In this document: positions 45,436-56,406 of the stretch, in pieces
Layout: each line of letters opens with the position of its first letter
Numbering within the stretch: the stretch's first letter is position 1
Assembly: GCA_947501565.1 (NCBI GenBank)
Contig: CANMWJ010000011.1
Span: forward strand, 78,361 to 142,360
Direction: 5' to 3'
DNA from: an uncultured Marinobacterium sp.
GTDB taxonomy: Bacteria > Pseudomonadota > Gammaproteobacteria > Pseudomonadales > Balneatricaceae
Length of the DNA stretch: 64,000 nt
Position numbers and translations under genes: made by a program
Notes under the pieces: generated by a model
Database searches by the model: none
What the model was told of the DNA's origin: nothing
Seen by the model: the letters and a program-made list of their open reading frames with translations, nothing else

Positions 45436-45904
45436 CTGTCGCTCCGTCCCAGGCCCGAATCCGACCAAATTGAGTTACCTGTATATAACGTACCTCTGTG
45501 CTGCTATCCCCATCGTCCACGGAGAAACACACATCACTGCCACCGCTCATCAGTCCGGAGCTTTCAAACGTGATCGATGATCCGGTCAATGTCACCTGCG
45601 CTGAAGGTGCATCCCCCACACGCAGTGCAGCACTGTTCGCGATCACCGCCCAGCCGTTTGCCCAGCTCGTGCCACAGCTGTTGACGTTGCTGGTATTACG
45701 CGCGCACACAGTGACATTGACGTCCTGACGGATCGACTCTGCACGCGCCAGCGAAATACTGGCTACCAGCCCATTCTGTATTGAATCCATGCGGTTGGTT
45801 TGCACGAATGGGCCAAAATTGGGTACAGCGACGGTGAGCAGAATTGCCAGTATCGCCACCACAATCATCAGCTCAATCAATGTAAATCCGCGATCTTTTC
45901 CCAT
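45413..45904 (-). CDS. fimU: FimU/GspH-family minor pilin
   Basis: A 163-residue minor pilin that heads the operon. The leader MGKDRG is cleaved before [17 protein letters not shown]. The GspH domain (about residues 35-160) has Cys in TVCARNTSNVNSC, DVCFSV and DSVCGS. In Pseudomonas the first gene is fimT or fimU; this copy is called fimU because the other GspH pilin sits by thiO. The upstream region (45905-46024) should hold the operon promoter; I see no sigma54 or AlgR motif in it. Confidence 0.9.
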   Translation of the reverse strand: MGKDRGFTLIELMIVVAILAILLTVAVPNFGPFVQTNRMDSIQNGLVASISLARAESIRQDVNVTVCARNTSNVNSCGTSWANGWAVIANSAALRVGDAPSAQVTLTGSSITFESSGLMSGGSDVCFSVDDGDSSTEVRYIQVTQFGRIRAWDGATDDSVCGS

Positions 45905-46024
45905 GATCAGTTACAGCTCAAACTAATACTTTTTTCGTAGTGGATACAGTGTAGACGCTGACCCTTTTCGGTGCCAGAGGTCACATCAACAAATCAAACG
46001 ATGGTTTAGCCCGCGTCAAACAGA

Positions 46025-46056
46025 CGAAAAAAAACCGATGCGTTGGCATCGGCTTT
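46025..46056 (-). terminator. Rho-independent terminator after fkpB
   Basis: CCGATGC / GCATCGG stem with a four-base loop. On the minus strand it is followed by eight T. It separates the ribF-ileS-lspA-fkpB operon from the pilin operon. Confidence 0.85.
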
Positions 46057-46063
46057 TCAGATC

Positions 46064-46504
46064 TTATCCAGCGTCGGCGACGGCCAGTATGGAGACTTCG
46101 AAGCGCAGGTTATGCCCGGCGAGCGGATGGTTGAAGTCCACGTGCACTGCATTCTCATCGAAGCGATCAACCACGCCCGGTAACTCACCCTGATTCGGGT
46201 CCTGGAAGGAGATCACCAGACCTTTCTCCAGCTGCATATCCTGAAACTGGCTACGCGGGAAACGCTGTATATTGCTTGGGTTCTTCATACCGAAGGCGTT
46301 TTCAGGCGCGACATTCAGCTCTTCGCGATCCCCCTCTTTCAGGCCGAACAGCGTCTGTTCAAAACCTTCCGGGATATTGCCATCGCCAATGGTAAAAGTC
46401 GCAGGTTCGACTTCGAAATTGGAATCCACGATCTGGCCATCTTCCAGCTTGATCGCAAAGTGCAGGGTTACGGTCTTACCGGGACCAATGGTTTGTTCGC
46501 TCAT
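46064..46504 (-). CDS. fkpB: FKBP-type peptidyl-prolyl isomerase (SlpA/FkpB)
   Basis: A 146-residue FKBP with an IF insert. DGQIVDSN opens the active-site region, followed by FTIGDGNIPEGFEQTLFGLKEGD (about residues 37-60, given in part), FPRSQF and the closing NHPLAGHNLRFEV. The family acts as a cytoplasmic folding chaperone and is commonly found after lspA. It overlaps lspA by four bases. In Pseudomonas ispH follows here, but not in this genome. Confidence 0.95.
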   Translation of the reverse strand: MSEQTIGPGKTVTLHFAIKLEDGQIVDSNFEVEPATFTIGDGNIPEGFEQTLFGLKEGDREELNVAPENAFGMKNPSNIQRFPRSQFQDMQLEKGLVISFQDPNQGELPGVVDRFDENAVHVDFNHPLAGHNLRFEVSILAVADAG

Positions 46505-47019
46505 GCATCACCTTCTGTTTCGTTTCTGTCCCGGACTTTCCCCTCCAGAAACAGCATATCAATGATCAATAGGGTCGCGCCGACCGAGATCGCCACGTCG
46601 GCCAGATTAAAGACCGCAAAGTAATATTCGCCGTAGTGCAGGGAGATAAAGTCGACCACATAGCCGTGCACGATACGGTCGTAAAGATTCCCCAGTGCAC
46701 CGCCCAGCACCAATGCCTGAGCTACACCAACCCACCATTGCCAGCGCGGGGTGCGTTTCATCCACACCACCAGCATTACGCTGACAACGATACCCACCGC
46801 AGCAAAGAACCAGCGCTGCAGACCACCGGCGTCGGCCAGAAAGCTGAACGCGGCACCGGTGTTGTAGGAGAGACGCAGGTCGAACACCGGCAGGACCTCT
46901 ACCGGCACACCGTAAGTCAGGCTACTGTTGGTAACGAACTTGGACCAGAGATCCAGTACCACCACCAGCACGCTGAGCCAGAGCCAGATCAGCGATCCTT
47001 TTTCGCTTGTGTTCGACAC
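46501..47019 (-). CDS. lspA: Lipoprotein signal peptidase LspA
   Basis: A 172-residue inner-membrane aspartyl peptidase with four transmembrane helices that removes signal peptides from prolipoproteins. The catalytic dyad is the Asp of YVVDFI (about 127) and of FNLADVAIS (about 146). GGALGNLYDRI is also conserved. The start is GTG with AAGGA ten bases upstream. It lies 13 bp after ileS, as in most gammaproteobacteria. Confidence 0.97.
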   Translation of the reverse strand: MSNTSEKGSLIWLWLSVLVVVLDLWSKFVTNSSLTYGVPVEVLPVFDLRLSYNTGAAFSFLADAGGLQRWFFAAVGIVVSVMLVVWMKRTPRWQWWVGVAQALVLGGALGNLYDRIVHGYVVDFISLHYGEYYFAVFNLADVAISVGATLLIIDMLFLEGKVRDRNETEGDA

Positions 47020-47032
47020 TGAACGCTAATCC

Positions 47033-49858
47033 TTATGCGAAGCTGCGGCTTTCGCCTTCGCCTGCTACGTTTTCAACACAACGGCCACAAAGCGCTTCGT
47101 GTTCGCTGTTCGCACCCACATCTTCACGGTGGTGCCAGCAGCGCTCACACTTCTCGTGTGCAGTTTTCGCAACAGCAACCTGCAGACCTTCCACGTCAGT
47201 TGCCTGCGCATCGGTTGCATCTGCCTGCGGTGCTACCGCCGCTTTGGAGGTCAGCAGTACGAAGCGCAGCTCATCGCCCAGCTGATCCAGCTGTGCTTTC
47301 AGTGCGTCGTCGCAGTACAGGGTCACTTCCGCTTCCAGGCTGGAACCGATCAGACCTTCGGTACGGCGGCTTTCCAGCTCTTTGTTAACTGCAGTCTTCA
47401 CGGTCATCACCTGATCCCAGAACGCCACACCCATCTGCTCATCGTCAGACAGACGCGCCAGGTTTTCGTACCAGGTACCCAGCAGTACGGATTCGTCATG
47501 CTCACCCGGGATCTGTTCCAGAATCTCATCAGCGGTGAAGCTCAGGATCGGAGCGATCCAACGGGTCAGCGCTTCAACGATGTGGTACAGCGCAGTCTGA
47601 CAGGAGCGACGAGCGACGCCCTCAGTTGCCGCGGTATACTGACGGTCCTTGATGATATCCAGGTAGAAACCACCCATCTCCTGCGAACAGAAGTGGGAGA
47701 TCTTCTGGTAAACGTTCAGGAACTCATACTTGTCGTAGTGACCGATCAGTTCGTCCTGCAGACGTGCAGCGCGGTCTACCGCCCAGCGGTCCAGTGCAAC
47801 CATCTCATCTGCAGCCACCAGATCAGTCTCAGGATTGAAACCGTTCAGGTTCGCCAACAGGAAACGCGCGGTGTTACGGATACGACGGTACGCATCAGCA
47901 GCACGTTTCAGGATTTCGTCAGAGCAGGTCATCTCACCGCTGTAGTCGGTAGAGGCCACCCACAGGCGCAGGATATCTGCCCCGTATTTGTTCATCACTT
48001 CCTGCGGCGCAACCACGTTACCGATGGACTTGGACATCTTGCGGCCCTGACCATCAACGGTAAAGCCGTGGGTCAGCACCTGCTTGTACGGTGCCGCACC
48101 TTTGATCGCGATCGCGGTTTTCAGGGAGGACTGGAACCAGCCACGGTGCTGGTCAGAACCTTCCAGGTACATATCCGCTGGTGAGTGCAGACCGTCACGG
48201 GTATCCAGTACGGAGCAGTGGGTCACACCGGAATCGAACCATACGTCCAGGGTGTCGGTTACCTTGCTGTACTGATCAGCTTCATCACCCAGCAGCTCAG
48301 CGGCATCCAGATCGAACCAGGCATCGATACCCTCTTTCTCTACGCGCTGCGCAACCTGTTCGATCAGCTCAGCGGTGTTCGGGTGTAGTTCCTGGGTTTC
48401 GTTGTTGATAAACAGGGTGATCGGCACACCCCAGGTACGCTGACGAGAGACACACCAGTCCGGGCTCTGCTCAACCATCGCTTCGATACGGTTCTGGCCC
48501 CACGCAGGGAACCACTCAACGCCTTTAATTGCGGTCAGCGCGTCGGCTTTCAGGCCTTTCTCTTCCATGCTGATGAACCACTGCGGGGTCGCACGGTAGA
48601 TCAGAGGAGTTTTGGTACGCCAGCAGTGCGGGTAGCTGTGCTGGAACTTGTGTTCCAGAACCAGCGCGTTGTTCTCTTTCAGCACTTCGACAACCGCATC
48701 GTCGACTTTGTAGACGTGCTGACCAGCAAACTGACCCGCAGCCTCAATGAAGACACCGTGGTCGTTCACCAGATTCAGGGTGCCGATACCGTAACGACGG
48801 CCAGCCTCGAAGTCTTCCACACCGTGGTCCGGTGCGGTGTGTACCTGACCGGTACCCGCATCCAGTGTAACGTGATCACCCAGAATCACCGGCGTCTGAC
48901 GCTCAACAACAAATGGGTGCTGCAGGGCGCAGTTTTCCAGCGCCTGGCCTTTGGTGCGGGCCACAACGCTGTACTCTTCAACGCCGTAACGCTGCATAAC
49001 ATCTTCCAGCAGGCCTTCCGCCAGCAGGATACGCTCCTGACCCAGGCCCAGATCCACCTGCACCAGCACGTAGTCCAGTTCTGCGTTCATGGAAACCGCC
49101 TGGCTGGATGGCAGGGTCCATGGAGTGGTGGTCCAGATCACCACAGACACTTTGCCTTCGCCACTGCCGTTCTCGCTCTCGAAACGGCTCAGGAAATCGG
49201 CTTCGTCGACCGGCGCGTAACGCACGTCGATTGCGGTGGATGTTTTATCCTGATACTCGACCTCAGCTTCCGCCAGCGCGGAACCACCTACCACACTCCA
49301 GTAAACAGGCTTGTAACCTTTTACCAAGTGGCCGTTCTCGGCGATCTTACCCAGCGCACGGATGATGTTAGCTTCGGTATCGAAGTTCATGGTCAGGTAT
49401 GGATTTTCCCAGTCACCCAATACCCCCAGACGGATAAAGTCCTTCATCTGGCCGTCCACCTGCTTGCGCGCGTAGTCGCGGCACTTCTGGCGGAACTCTT
49501 TGTGGCTCAGTTTACTGCCCGCTTTACCGAACTTGGTTTCCACCTTGTGCTCGATCGGCAGACCGTGGCAGTCCCAACCCGGCACGTAAGGCGCGTCAAA
49601 ACCCGCCAGGGTGCGGGATTTGATGATCATGTCCTTGAGGATTTTGTTCACTGCGTGGCCGATGTGAATATCACCGTTCGCGTACGGAGGGCCATCGTGC
49701 AGAATGAAGCTCTTACGACCTTTGCTGACTTCACGAATCTTCTGATACAGGTCCATCTCCTGCCAGCGTTTCAACATCTTAGGTTCACGCTGGGCCAGAT
49801 TGCCACGCATCGGGAATGCCGTATTCGGCAGGTTCAGTGTCGCTTTATAGTCGGTCAT
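47033..49858 (-). CDS. ileS: Isoleucyl-tRNA synthetase
   Basis: A 941-residue class Ia synthetase. The HIGH motif is [10 protein letters not shown] (about residues 63-72), the KMSKS motif [10 protein letters not shown] (about 601). The editing domain lies between about 200 and 400. The C-terminal zinc cluster is [12 protein letters not shown] with CGRCVEN. Length matches E. coli (938). It is flanked by ribF and lspA as usual. Confidence 0.98.
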   Translation of the reverse strand: MTDYKATLNLPNTAFPMRGNLAQREPKMLKRWQEMDLYQKIREVSKGRKSFILHDGPPYANGDIHIGHAVNKILKDMIIKSRTLAGFDAPYVPGWDCHGLPIEHKVETKFGKAGSKLSHKEFRQKCRDYARKQVDGQMKDFIRLGVLGDWENPYLTMNFDTEANIIRALGKIAENGHLVKGYKPVYWSVVGGSALAEAEVEYQDKTSTAIDVRYAPVDEADFLSRFESENGSGEGKVSVVIWTTTPWTLPSSQAVSMNAELDYVLVQVDLGLGQERILLAEGLLEDVMQRYGVEEYSVVARTKGQALENCALQHPFVVERQTPVILGDHVTLDAGTGQVHTAPDHGVEDFEAGRRYGIGTLNLVNDHGVFIEAAGQFAGQHVYKVDDAVVEVLKENNALVLEHKFQHSYPHCWRTKTPLIYRATPQWFISMEEKGLKADALTAIKGVEWFPAWGQNRIEAMVEQSPDWCVSRQRTWGVPITLFINNETQELHPNTAELIEQVAQRVEKEGIDAWFDLDAAELLGDEADQYSKVTDTLDVWFDSGVTHCSVLDTRDGLHSPADMYLEGSDQHRGWFQSSLKTAIAIKGAAPYKQVLTHGFTVDGQGRKMSKSIGNVVAPQEVMNKYGADILRLWVASTDYSGEMTCSDEILKRAADAYRRIRNTARFLLANLNGFNPETDLVAADEMVALDRWAVDRAARLQDELIGHYDKYEFLNVYQKISHFCSQEMGGFYLDIIKDRQYTAATEGVARRSCQTALYHIVEALTRWIAPILSFTADEILEQIPGEHDESVLLGTWYENLARLSDDEQMGVAFWDQVMTVKTAVNKELESRRTEGLIGSSLEAEVTLYCDDALKAQLDQLGDELRFVLLTSKAAVAPQADATDAQATDVEGLQVAVAKTAHEKCERCWHHREDVGANSEHEALCGRCVENVAGEGESRSFA

Positions 49859-49882
49859 GATCTATCGCTTCCGGATTGATGT

Positions 49883-50815
49883 TCAGGCCAAACGCTCGAA
49901 GTAGGCGCGTACCTGGTCGATATCTGCAAAAATCTGTGTCTTAAGCTGCTCCAGCCCATCGAATTTCTGCTCGGCGCGGATAAACGCCAGAAATTCAACG
50001 CTCAGCAACTGCCCGTAAAGGTGGCCCTGATAGTCCAGCAGGTGCACTTCCAATACAGGCTGAATTCCATTCACTGTCGGCCGCATGCCCACATTACATA
50101 CGCCCGGTGCCAGTTCGCCGTTGGGCATGCGCACATGCACGGCATAAACACCACGCATCGGACAGGCGAAACGGTGCATGCGGATGTTGGCAGTAGGCAC
50201 TCCCAGCTGGCGGCCCAGTTTCTGACCATGCAACACACGCCCTGTCACGGTGTAACGACGCCCCAACAGACGTTCGGCCAGTTCAAAATCATTGGCTGCC
50301 AGCGATTCCCTGATGCGGGTGCTGCTCACGCGCTCGCCATCCATCAGGAACGTTGCCGTATTCACCACGGAGAAACCGTGGCGGGCTCCGGCTTCGCGCA
50401 ACATGGTGTAATCACCGGCGCGGTCGCAACCGAAGCGGAAATCATCGCCCACAACAAAGTGTTCAACCGCCAGCCCCTTGAGCAGCAGTTCGTCGACGAA
50501 AGCCTCGGCGGACATCGACTGCAAACGTTTGTTGAAGGTCAGGCACAACACCCGATCAATCTCTTCGGCTTGCAGCAGACGTACTTTCTCGTCGAAACGG
50601 GTCAGACGCGGTGGTGCCTGAGCACCCGCGAAAAACTCGCGAGGCTGCGGCTCGAAGGTAATCGCCACTGATGGCAGGCCCAGTTCGGCTGCTTTTTCCT
50701 TCACCTGCTCCAACACCCGGCGATGGCCTAAGTGCACACCATCGAAGTTACCGATAGTGGCTACACAGCCCCGGTGTTTGTTGCGCAGATTATGCAGTCC
50801 TCGAATGAGTTCCAT
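49883..50815 (-). CDS. ribF: Bifunctional riboflavin kinase / FMN adenylyltransferase
   Basis: A 310-residue enzyme. The N-terminal adenylyltransferase domain has the nucleotidyl-transferase motif IGNFDGVHLGHRRVL (about residues 20-34) and SSTRIRESL (about 161). The C-terminal kinase domain has LGRQLGVPTANIRMH (about 200-214). I chose the ATG at 50813-50815 (length near E. coli's 313); an upstream TTG would add nine residues with no family support. It heads the operon with ileS, lspA and fkpB. Confidence 0.96.
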   Translation of the reverse strand: MELIRGLHNLRNKHRGCVATIGNFDGVHLGHRRVLEQVKEKAAELGLPSVAITFEPQPREFFAGAQAPPRLTRFDEKVRLLQAEEIDRVLCLTFNKRLQSMSAEAFVDELLLKGLAVEHFVVGDDFRFGCDRAGDYTMLREAGARHGFSVVNTATFLMDGERVSSTRIRESLAANDFELAERLLGRRYTVTGRVLHGQKLGRQLGVPTANIRMHRFACPMRGVYAVHVRMPNGELAPGVCNVGMRPTVNGIQPVLEVHLLDYQGHLYGQLLSVEFLAFIRAEQKFDGLEQLKTQIFADIDQVRAYFERLA

Positions 50816-50849
50816 CGGTTCAGTTGCCAAGCCTAAAAACAAACGGCGA

Positions 50850-50855
50850 ATTATA
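50850..50855 (-). promoter_or_regulatory. Candidate -10 box of the ribF operon
   Basis: A perfect TATAAT on the minus strand, 35 bp upstream of the ribF ATG. No good -35 box is found 17 bp further up, so the call is tentative. Confidence 0.4.
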
Positions 50856-50929
50856 GCCTAAATGCCTGCCCCGGAGTACTACCCGCTATTGGGAAATACC
50901 CCGACTGGCGTTGCAAATCGCGTAATACT

Positions 50930-52504
50930 TTAGGCATTTTTCAGATGTGAAGGGCGCATCCCCAGTAAAACCAGCACAATGGCGTATACCGACACTCCGC
51001 TGACAACCAGAATCCCCATGTTGAGCGCTCGCTCCATCACGCCCCATGCCAACCACTGCTGTAGGTCACCCACCAGCCAGATAAGCACGGCACCCATCGC
51101 GGCATTCGCCATCAACATGCGGAATAAGATGACCTTCCAACCTGGCTGCCAGTGGAATACACCCGCCTTACGCAAGCCGTAGAGCAGCAGGCCGGCGTTC
51201 ATAAACGCGGAGAGTGAAGTCGCGGCCGCCAGCCCCACGTGTTGCAGTGGATAGATCAGAATCAGGTTGAACACCATATTGGCCACAGCGGCCTGGATAC
51301 CGATCTTCACGGGTGTTTTGGTGTCCTGACGGGAGAAGTAACCGGTCGCCAGCACCTTGATCAGCATAAAGGCAAGCACACCACAGGCGTAGGCCTGCAG
51401 ACTCATCGACGCCATCATCACGTCGCGGTCGGTCAGGGCTCCGTAGTGGAACAGGGTGACGATCATCGGCCCCGCCAGCAGGAACAGCGCCACTGCGGCG
51501 GGCACGCCAATCAGCAGCACCATACGCATCGCCCAGTCGAGGGTTTGCGAGAACTGTTCGGCGGATTTTTCCGCGTGTTTTCGAGACAGACTCGGCAGGA
51601 TCACCGTCGCGATGGCGATACCAAATACACCCAGCGGCAGTTCAGCCAGTCGATCTGAGTAGTAGAGCCAGGAAACACTGCCGGTCTGCAGGAACGACGC
51701 AAGCACCGTATCCAGCAGGAGGTTGATCTGGGTAACCGATACGCCAAACAACGCGGGCAGCATCAGTTTCAGGATACGGCGCACGCCTTCATCGGTTCGA
51801 TCTACCACCGGGCAAGGCAGCAGACGCAAGCGCGCCAGAAACGGCAACTGAAATACCAGCTGCACGACTCCGGCAATCATCACACCCCAGGCCAGCGCCA
51901 GAATCGGCGGATCGAATAGCGGACTGAGAAACACAGCGGAACTGATCAACGAGAGGTTAAGCAACACCGGGGTAAACGCCGGTACCGCAAAGCGCTCGTA
52001 GCTATTAAGGATCGCCCCGGCAAAAGCGGTCAAGGAGATCAGCAGCAGGTAGGGAAAGGTGATGCGCAGCATCGACGCTGCCAACTCAAACTTTTCACCC
52101 CCGTCCATATAGAAACCGGGCGCAAACAGCGCGGTCAGCACAGGCGCACCCAACACCGCGAGCGCGGTAACTGTAATAAGCGCTAAACCCAAGGTCCCCG
52201 CCACCCGATCCACCAGCGCTTTGACTGCGGCGTAATCCCGCTGACTGCGATATTCCGACAAGACAGGTACAAAGGCCTGGGAGAACGCCCCTTCGGCAAA
52301 CAGGCGACGCAGGAAGTTAGGGATCTTAAACGCCACAAAAAACGCGTCGGCACTGCCGGAGGCGCCAAAATAGTTCGCCACCACCACATCACGGACCAAC
52401 CCCAGAATGCGCGAAAGCATCGTCATAATACCCACAACACCGCTGGAACGGAGCAGGCTGGAAGAGCGGGTTTCAGGGTGTTTTTGTTCCTTCTGCGTGT
52501 CCAA
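50930..52504 (-). CDS. murJ: Lipid II flippase MurJ
   Basis: A 524-residue, 14-helix MOP-family flippase that moves lipid II across the inner membrane. LLRSSGVVGIMTMLSRILGLVRD (about residues 17-39, shown in part) is the diagnostic N-terminal helix, ending in the conserved Arg. The apparent start is TTG with GAGG eight bases before it; the first ATG is 26 residues in and would remove helix 1, so TTG is preferred. It is divergent from rpsT, a conserved pairing. Confidence 0.95.
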   Translation of the reverse strand: MDTQKEQKHPETRSSSLLRSSGVVGIMTMLSRILGLVRDVVVANYFGASGSADAFFVAFKIPNFLRRLFAEGAFSQAFVPVLSEYRSQRDYAAVKALVDRVAGTLGLALITVTALAVLGAPVLTALFAPGFYMDGGEKFELAASMLRITFPYLLLISLTAFAGAILNSYERFAVPAFTPVLLNLSLISSAVFLSPLFDPPILALAWGVMIAGVVQLVFQLPFLARLRLLPCPVVDRTDEGVRRILKLMLPALFGVSVTQINLLLDTVLASFLQTGSVSWLYYSDRLAELPLGVFGIAIATVILPSLSRKHAEKSAEQFSQTLDWAMRMVLLIGVPAAVALFLLAGPMIVTLFHYGALTDRDVMMASMSLQAYACGVLAFMLIKVLATGYFSRQDTKTPVKIGIQAAVANMVFNLILIYPLQHVGLAAATSLSAFMNAGLLLYGLRKAGVFHWQPGWKVILFRMLMANAAMGAVLIWLVGDLQQWLAWGVMERALNMGILVVSGVSVYAIVLVLLGMRPSHLKNA

Positions 52505-52572
52505 ACAACTATCCTCGGAGGTGTGCGTGCGCCAATAATACCCGCGCAGTCTAAAAATTGCCCATCATTTTA

Positions 52573-52601
52573 TTGACACTGGGCCGACAAATGTGAATAA
52601 T
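52573..52601 (+). promoter_or_regulatory. Sigma70 promoter of rpsT
   Basis: Perfect TTGACA (52573-52578), a 17-bp spacer and AATAAT (52596-52601). It lies about 80 bp before the rpsT start, leaving a leader long enough for the known S20 autoregulation. Confidence 0.8.
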
Positions 52602-52679
52602 CTCGCCTCTCAATTTTTGGCGCTGATTTTCGGTTGCCAAGTTGGATTTTTAACCAGATAACGTTTAAGGAGTCGGACT

Positions 52680-52943
52680 GTGGCAAATTCCGCAGGATCT
52701 CGTAAACGCGCTCGCCAGGCGGAAAAGCGTCGCCAGCACAACGCTAGCCTGCGCTCCATGGTGCGTACCTACATCAAGAAAGTTGTTGTTGCTATCGATG
52801 CAGGCGACCAGGCAGCCGCTAACGAAGCGCTGAACACTGCTCGCCCAATCATGGACAGCTCTGTGAACAAAGGCATCTTCAGCAAAGCTAAGATCGCCCG
52901 CACCAAGAGCCGCCTGAACGCGCGCATCAAAGCACTGGCTTAA
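52680..52943 (+). CDS. rpsT: 30S ribosomal protein S20
   Basis: An 87-residue, all-helical basic protein that binds 16S rRNA at the bottom of the 30S body. The N-terminus ANSAGSRKRARQAEKRRQHN is standard. The start is GTG, not ATG, with AAGGAG seven bases upstream; E. coli rpsT likewise uses a rare start (TTG), linked there to autoregulation by S20. It stands alone between its promoter and a strong terminator. Confidence 0.98.
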   Translation: MANSAGSRKRARQAEKRRQHNASLRSMVRTYIKKVVVAIDAGDQAAANEALNTARPIMDSSVNKGIFSKAKIARTKSRLNARIKALA

Positions 52944-52961
52944 TCGCCTCACTGCTTTCTT

Positions 52962-52989
52962 AAAAAAACCGGCTTATGCCGGTTTTTTT
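52962..52989. terminator. Rho-independent terminator of rpsT
   Basis: AAAAAAACCGGC / GCCGGTTTTTTT, a perfect stem with loop TTAT. The T-run follows on the plus strand; the symmetric A-run makes it potentially bidirectional. Confidence 0.93.
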
Positions 52990-53078
52990 GTACCTGAAAT
53001 TTGCCCACAAAACGATACTGCAAAATTATCCACAACCCGAGCCAATTAATCCGCGACTCCTGCGACAACTGCAGGCAC

Positions 53079-53106
53079 AAAAAACGGAGCCATCAGGCTC
53101 CGCTTT
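53079..53106 (-). terminator. Rho-independent terminator after proB
   Basis: CGGAGCC / GGCTCCG with four-base loop, followed on the minus strand by TTTTTTG. It is 30 bp beyond the proB stop. Confidence 0.85.
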
Positions 53107-53135
53107 TAGTTTTACGCTTAAATCCGCTGAGCAAG

Positions 53136-54275
53136 TCAGGATGGTGAGCGACTACTCAACGCCAGGTTATCGCGGTGCACCAACTCCTCTTCGCCCATAA
53201 AGCCCAAAATGGACTCGATCTGCGAACTTGGCTTGCCGATGATCTTACGCGCCGCCTCAACACCGTAGTTCACCAAACCACGCGCAATGATGGCGTCATT
53301 CTCATCCACCATCAGCACCATCTCACCCCGGGAGAACTGCCCTTTAACCGCTTTAACACCCGCGGGCAGCAAACTCTTACCCCCGGTGGTTAATGCTTTT
53401 ACCGCCCCCGCATCCAGCACTAACGTGCCTTTCGCCTGCAGGTGACCGGCGATCCACTGCTTACGCGCCGCTTCCGGCTGCTGATCAGGCACCAGCAGGG
53501 TACCAATACTCTCACCACCGCGCAGACGGGTCAGAAGGTTATCCTCGCGCCCACTGGCGATCACGGTCACCGCGCCAGAACGCGCCGCCAGCTTAGCTGC
53601 ACGCACCTTGGTCGCCATACCACCACGACCCAGCTTGCCGCCGCCACCTGCCATCGCTTCCAGCGCAGGATCACCCGCACGCCCTTCGGATACAAATTCG
53701 GCATCGGGGTTATTACGCGGATCTTCTTTGTAGAGGCCACGCTGGTCAGTCAGGATGATCAGACCATCCGCCTCCACCAGGTTCGCCACCAGCGCACCCA
53801 GTGTATCGTTGTCGCCAAAGCGGATTTCACTAGTGACAACGGTGTCGTTCTCGTTCACAACCGGCACCACACCCAGCTCCAGCAAGGTGCGCAGCGTGGC
53901 ACGTGCATTCAGGTAACGCTTACGGTCAGAGTGATCCTCATGGGTCAACAGGATCTGCGCGGTGTGCATCCCGTGGCGCTGGAAGTTAGCTTCATACGCC
54001 TGCACCAGCCCCATCTGCCCCACGGCAGCCGCAGCCTGCAGCTTATAGATCTCGTGCGGGCGATCACTCCAGCCCAGGCGAGTCATACCCTCTGCCACCG
54101 AACCGGAGGAGACCAACACAATCTCCATACCCTGATCACGCAGCGCGGCCAACTGCTCCACCCAGTGCGCAATCGCATCCAGATCCAGCCCCTGGCCATC
54201 GTTGGTCAGTAGCGCGCTGCCAATCTTTACGACCCAGCGCTTTCCTTTGACTAACTGTTGACGTTCAGATGTCAC
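53136..54275 (-). CDS. proB: Glutamate 5-kinase
   Basis: A 379-residue kinase for the first step of proline synthesis. The amino-acid-kinase domain (about 1-260) starts [10 protein letters not shown] and contains [11 protein letters not shown] and the [18 protein letters not shown] substrate loop. A PUA domain (about 280-365) completes the long form. The start is GTG with GAGG seven bases upstream. It follows obg by 15 bp. proA is not in the window. Confidence 0.97.
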   Translation of the reverse strand: MTSERQQLVKGKRWVVKIGSALLTNDGQGLDLDAIAHWVEQLAALRDQGMEIVLVSSGSVAEGMTRLGWSDRPHEIYKLQAAAAVGQMGLVQAYEANFQRHGMHTAQILLTHEDHSDRKRYLNARATLRTLLELGVVPVVNENDTVVTSEIRFGDNDTLGALVANLVEADGLIILTDQRGLYKEDPRNNPDAEFVSEGRAGDPALEAMAGGGGKLGRGGMATKVRAAKLAARSGAVTVIASGREDNLLTRLRGGESIGTLLVPDQQPEAARKQWIAGHLQAKGTLVLDAGAVKALTTGGKSLLPAGVKAVKGQFSRGEMVLMVDENDAIIARGLVNYGVEAARKIIGKPSSQIESILGFMGEEELVHRDNLALSSRSPS

Positions 54276-54290
54276 AAAAATACCTCAATC

Positions 54291-55487
<1,197 letters not shown>

Positions 55488-55555
55488 TCAGCACCCCCGA
55501 AAGGTTTCAGTCTCCAGTTCATTATATAGGCTGGAGCAATGTATCACGCACAAAC

Positions 55556-55586
55556 AAAAAAGCTCCGCCTGGGCGGAGCTTTTTGA
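55556..55586 (-). terminator. Rho-independent terminator of rplU-rpmA
   Basis: AGCTCCGCC / GGCGGAGCT with a two-base loop. On the minus strand it is followed by TTTTTTTG. It is 16 bp past rpmA. Confidence 0.9.
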
Positions 55587-55601
55587 AAGCAAAGGACCTA
55601 A

Positions 55602-55859
55602 TCAGGCAGGTACGATAGTAACGTACTGACGCTTGTGAGGGCCTTTGATTTCGAATTTCACAACACCGTCTGCAGTTGCAAACAGAGTGTGGTCTTTACC
55701 ACAACCTACGTTTGGACCAGCGTGGAACTTAGTACCGCGCTGACGAACCAGGATGTTACCAGCAGTCACAACCTGACCGCCGAAACGCTTGACACCAAGA
55801 CGCTTCGACTGGGAGTCGCGACCGTTGCGAGTAGAACCCGCGGCCTTCTTATGAGCCAT
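55602..55859 (-). CDS. rpmA: 50S ribosomal protein L27
   Basis: An 85-residue protein of the 50S peptidyl-transferase region. Its N-terminus [21 protein letters not shown] reaches toward the P-site tRNA (given here without the initial Met). It follows rplU by 24 bp. Length and sequence are standard. Confidence 0.98.
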   Translation of the reverse strand: MAHKKAAGSTRNGRDSQSKRLGVKRFGGQVVTAGNILVRQRGTKFHAGPNVGCGKDHTLFATADGVVKFEIKGPHKRQYVTIVPA

Positions 55860-55883
55860 TCTCTATTCTCCAGTCAGATTAAA

Positions 55884-56195
55884 TTAGGCGTTGATGCCAG
55901 TAATCTTTACTTCAGTGAACCACTGACGGTGGCCCTGACGCTTCATGTGGTGCTTACGACGCTTGAACTTCAGAATCTGAACTTTCTTACCGCGACCGTG
56001 CTCAACCACTTCTGCAGTCACTTTAGCACCTTCAACTGCTGGTGCACCGACTTTGATATCGTCGCCGTTACCAACCAGCAGAACACGATCGAATTCAACG
56101 CTCGCGCCCTGTTCAGCTGCCAGTTTCTCCAGTTTCAGAGTCTGACCTTCCTGAACACGGTACTGCTTGCCGCCGCTAACAATTACTGCGTACAT
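55884..56195 (-). CDS. rplU: 50S ribosomal protein L21
   Basis: A 103-residue protein that binds 23S r[21 protein letters not shown] opens it and [20 protein letters not shown] closes the RNA-binding end. It is the first gene of rplU-rpmA, with a strong promoter upstream, divergent from ispB as in many gammaproteobacteria. Confidence 0.98.
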   Translation of the reverse strand: MYAVIVSGGKQYRVQEGQTLKLEKLAAEQGASVEFDRVLLVGNGDDIKVGAPAVEGAKVTAEVVEHGRGKKVQILKFKRRKHHMKRQGHRQWFTEVKITGINA

Positions 56196-56300
56196 GATTT
56201 TCTCCGTAATTACAGCTCATCCGGCTACTATGAAAAGATACCTACTTCTAATGGCCAACCCATATGGTAGGGAGCTAATTTGGATGAACTAGGGCGCGCG

Positions 56301-56329
56301 ATTATATAGCAAGCACCCGGTAACGGCAA
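56301..56329 (-). promoter_or_regulatory. Sigma70 promoter of rplU-rpmA
   Basis: On the minus strand TTGCCG (56324-56329), a 17-bp spacer and a perfect TATAAT (56301-56306). The leader to rplU is about 100 nt. Confidence 0.82.
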
Positions 56330-56345
56330 CTATTTATAGGTTTTC

Positions 56346-56374
56346 TTGACACTAAAGCCCCCGGTCCTTAGCAT
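56346..56374 (+). promoter_or_regulatory. Sigma70 promoter of ispB
   Basis: Perfect TTGACA (56346-56351), a 17-bp spacer and TAGCAT (56369-56374), 32 bp before the ispB ATG. Confidence 0.72.
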
Positions 56375-56406
56375 GCGCCCATACTCTTTGCGTATATAAG
56401 TCAGCC

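Noticed and set aside
45905..46024. A sigma54 promoter for the pilin operon
   Set aside because: TGGCAC occurs on the minus strand, but no TTGC follows at the required distance.
48626..49879. A 417-codon open frame antisense to ileS
   Set aside because: Shadow of ileS, a well-known gene with all its motifs.
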